Below are positions 39,074-40,570 of a stretch of DNA of 40,570 bases, piece by piece. Numbering within the stretch: position 1 is the first letter of the stretch; each line of letters opens with the position of its first letter. This stretch comes from Hyphomicrobiales bacterium (lineage in GTDB: Bacteria > Pseudomonadota > Alphaproteobacteria > Rhizobiales > JAJFHB01). The notes under the pieces are model-generated. The model was not told where the DNA came from. It saw only the letters and a list, made by a program, of their open reading frames with translations, and searched no databases. Location: positions 1-40,570 of the forward strand of contig JAJFHE010000011.1 of assembly GCA_021775755.1 (NCBI GenBank), written 5' to 3'. Made by a program: the position numbers and the translations under genes.

Positions 39074-40213
39074 ATGAACACCCACAAGCAATCGAGGCTT
39101 TACGATCTCGCAATCGTCGGCGCCGGCTTTGCCGGCCTCGTATGTGCACGGACCGCGGCTCTTCGCGGCCTCAGGGTTTGCGTCATCGAAGCCAAGAAGG
39201 AGCCCGGAGCGCGCATTCACACAACCGGCATCCTCGTGAAGGAAGCCGCCGACGAAATCGACCTGCCGCATCATCTGGCGCGGCGCGTGCACGGTGTGCG
39301 GCTTTATGCGCCGAACCGGCGCACCATGGATCTCTTCGCACCGGGCTACTATTTCCTGACAACGCACACCGCGGAGCTTTTGCGCTGGCTCGCGCAAGAG
39401 GCGCGGCGCGCCGGCGCGGAAATCTTCTGTGGCGAGCGATTTCAGGGAGCCGAGCGCTGCGGCGATACCATTCGCATTGCCGACCCCGACATTGAGACAC
39501 GCTATCTGATCGGCGCCGACGGCGCCCGCTCGCGTGTCGCCCGCAGCTTCGGACTGGGACGCGTCGAGCGTTATTTGACCGGCGTGGAAGCCGAGTATGA
39601 GAACCTTGCAGGCCTCGATCCGCGATTCCTGCACTGTTTCGTCGATTCGCTCCTCGCGCCTGGATATCTCGCGTGGGCGGCACCGGGTCCAGAGCACGCC
39701 CAGATCGGCCTTGCAACAAGCAAGGCGCGGACGCCCGACCTCGCCGCCTTCACCCGGTCGACGGGCGACCTGTTCGGATATGACGGCGCCCGGCTAGTGG
39801 AGCGGCGCAGCGGGCGAATTCCCTGTGGCGGGCTCGTCGATCCGATCGGCACGCGCGGCGTCGCCCTGGTCGGTGATGCGGCGGGGCTCGTGTCGCCGCT
39901 CACCGGTGGCGGCATACGCCTTGCCTTCCGTTCGGGCCGGCGCGCCGCACAGGCGGTATCCGATTACCTTCTCGACAGCGGACCGCCGCCTGAATGCGTG
40001 CTCGCGGCCGAATACCCGGGCTTCGGCATGAAAAAATTGATGCGCACCGCACTCGACACCACCCCGTCCAACCGGCTTGTCGATTTGGCCTTTTCGCTGC
40101 CCGGCGCGGAGTATTTCGCGCGCTGGGTTTACTTCCACCGACGCGGCGGCCCGGGATTGTCGTGGTCGGAGTTCGTGAAACGGCTGGAGGCTGGGGAAGC
40201 TGTTACACGTTAA
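39074..40213 (+). CDS. FAD-dependent oxidoreductase, geranylgeranyl-reductase-like
   Basis: Flavoprotein of 379 residues. The N-terminal FAD-binding Rossmann motif is AIVGAGFAGL, followed by RVCVIEAKKEPGARI. The second FAD motif is GVALVGDAAGLVSPLTGGGI, the form seen in the geranylgeranyl reductase branch. The C-terminal part (about 320-379) is helical. The substrate (isoprenoid chain, lipid or aromatic ring) is unknown. AAGGAG 6-7 nt before the ATG at 39074 fixes the start; an ATG at 39041 is in frame but weaker. No isoprenoid or photosynthesis genes are nearby to guide function. Confidence 0.86.
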   Translation: MNTHKQSRLYDLAIVGAGFAGLVCARTAALRGLRVCVIEAKKEPGARIHTTGILVKEAADEIDLPHHLARRVHGVRLYAPNRRTMDLFAPGYYFLTTHTAELLRWLAQEARRAGAEIFCGERFQGAERCGDTIRIADPDIETRYLIGADGARSRVARSFGLGRVERYLTGVEAEYENLAGLDPRFLHCFVDSLLAPGYLAWAAPGPEHAQIGLATSKARTPDLAAFTRSTGDLFGYDGARLVERRSGRIPCGGLVDPIGTRGVALVGDAAGLVSPLTGGGIRLAFRSGRRAAQAVSDYLLDSGPPPECVLAAEYPGFGMKKLMRTALDTTPSNRLVDLAFSLPGAEYFARWVYFHRRGGPGLSWSEFVKRLEAGEAVTR

Positions 40214-40332
40214 GCCGTGTACTAACCAACACGAACCGGTGAGCAGTTCCGGTGTACATCCGACTTGGCACCAGCTTCCGTGTTCTCGGCCTGATGGCTC
40301 ATACCAAGGGCGGCAGTTATTGACCCATTTCA

Positions 40333-40428
40333 TGGGCCATTCCGGCTCGCTCGACGAGACGCGGGCCGCAGTGCGATGCGGTGTATCGGACAAGGCCCGC
40401 AACGCGGTCGACGGGCCGGAATGGCCCA
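40333..40428. repeat. First internal hairpin of the nested element
   Basis: TGGGCCATTCCGGC (40333-40346) pairs perfectly with GCCGGAATGGCCCA (40415-40428), and GCGGGCC (40361-40367) with GGCCCGC (40394-40400). A partly paired section lies between and the loop is 26 nt. It directly abuts the outer left repeat. Confidence 0.8.
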
Positions 40429-40443
40429 ACGCAGGCCGGGTGC

Positions 40444-40521
40444 TTTTACCCTCCAGCAGCGTTGCGTACTGCTTACGGTACCTGTACCGCGGCGCAGTAC
40501 GCGCCTCGCCGGAGGGTAAAA
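40444..40521. repeat. Second internal hairpin of the nested element
   Basis: Three paired blocks in register: TTTTACCCTCC (40444-40454) with GGAGGGTAAAA (40511-40521), GCGTACTGC (40464-40472) with GCAGTACGC (40494-40502), and CGGTAC (40476-40481) with GTACCG (40484-40489). Short interior loops separate the blocks. The outermost A/T pairs could resemble a terminator on either strand. Confidence 0.82.
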
Positions 40522-40570
40522 TCATCCCGGTGAAACGGGTCAATAACTGCCGCCCTTGGTATCAGACAGT

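Larger units (their letters stand above)
40301..40562. repeat. 262-nt nested palindromic element with 32-bp terminal inverted repeats
   Basis: The ends are inverted repeats. ATACCAAGGGCGGCAG and onward at 40301-40332 matches the complement of 40531-40562 in 31 of 32 positions (A/G difference at the 28th). Inside are two separate long hairpins (40333-40428 and 40444-40521), so a single strand folds as a three-way junction with almost no unpaired bases at the left joint. No protein gene is supported here. It could be a MITE-like or other repetitive intergenic element, or a structured RNA. Target-site duplications cannot be judged because the window ends 8 nt after the right repeat. Confidence 0.85.

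Noticed and set aside
38966-39697. N-terminal extension of the acetyltransferase frame
   Set aside because: It would run antisense through the first half of the flavoprotein gene, whose FAD motif and ribosome-binding site are clear. The GNAT fold is complete from 38965.
39794-40543. A 249-codon minus-strand frame across the nested palindrome
   Set aside because: Antisense to the flavoprotein gene and then through the hairpins. No family resemblance, and the palindromic structure explains the sequence better.

Overview
The window looks like chromosomal DNA of a GC-rich alphaproteobacterium, most probably in or near the Hyphomicrobiales (Rhizobiales). The 5' part of a 16S rRNA gene at the left edge has alphaproteobacterial character (shortened V1 and V2 loops). 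The gene order lysC-ptsP-rodZ-prfA-prmC-DUF4167-clpB and the comF-grx-nitrilase-DUF1178 cluster are layouts I associate with that class. Nothing suggests a plasmid, prophage or integrated island. Almost all of it is housekeeping DNA.

Layout. 1-1179: start of a leftward rrn operon (16S 5' end, leader hairpin, boxA, possible promoter), then a gene-free stretch. 1180-4827 (+): envelope M23 endopeptidase and a membrane class III adenylate cyclase. 4851-4897: a hairpin repeat between converging genes. 4920-16689: mostly leftward genes for protein quality control (ClpB), translation termination (RF1 and its methylase PrmC), cell shape (RodZ-like), nitrogen-type PTS (PtsP) and aspartate-family amino-acid synthesis (LysC), interrupted by a rightward MOSC protein. 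16856-22621: UbiG, a class III aminotransferase, the comF cluster, an NDUFAF5-like methyltransferase and a small Flp pilin gene. 22734-28430: MutT, ArgJ and a periplasmic parvulin leftward, divergent from SecA. 28523-34161: an SLC13/RCK permease, two tandem L,D-transpeptidases, AccA, XerD and a tiny membrane protein. 34429-37556 (+): aroK, aroB and a CNNM/CorC-type protein, the last two overlapping by 4 nt. 37549-40213: PhyH dioxygenase, ArsN2-like acetyltransferase and a geranylgeranyl-reductase-like flavoprotein.

The least explained sequence is at the right edge. A 262-nt element (40301-40562) is bounded by a 32-bp inverted repeat with one mismatch. It encloses two further long hairpins, so a single strand would fold as a three-way junction. 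It could be a non-autonomous mobile element, a repetitive intergenic element or a structured RNA. Other non-coding signals are a hairpin repeated at two convergent gene junctions with a compensatory base-pair change, a cluster of three GANTC (CcrM-type) sites in front of rodZ, and a 460-bp hairpin-bearing gap in front of the DUF4167 gene.

Functionally, many genes concern the envelope and growth: peptidoglycan cleavage and cross-linking (M23, two L,D-transpeptidases), protein export and folding (SecA, parvulin), shape (RodZ), fatty-acid initiation (AccA) and the shikimate, arginine and lysine pathways. No dedicated defence or secondary-metabolism system is visible. All calls come from reading motifs and translations by eye; no database search was run.
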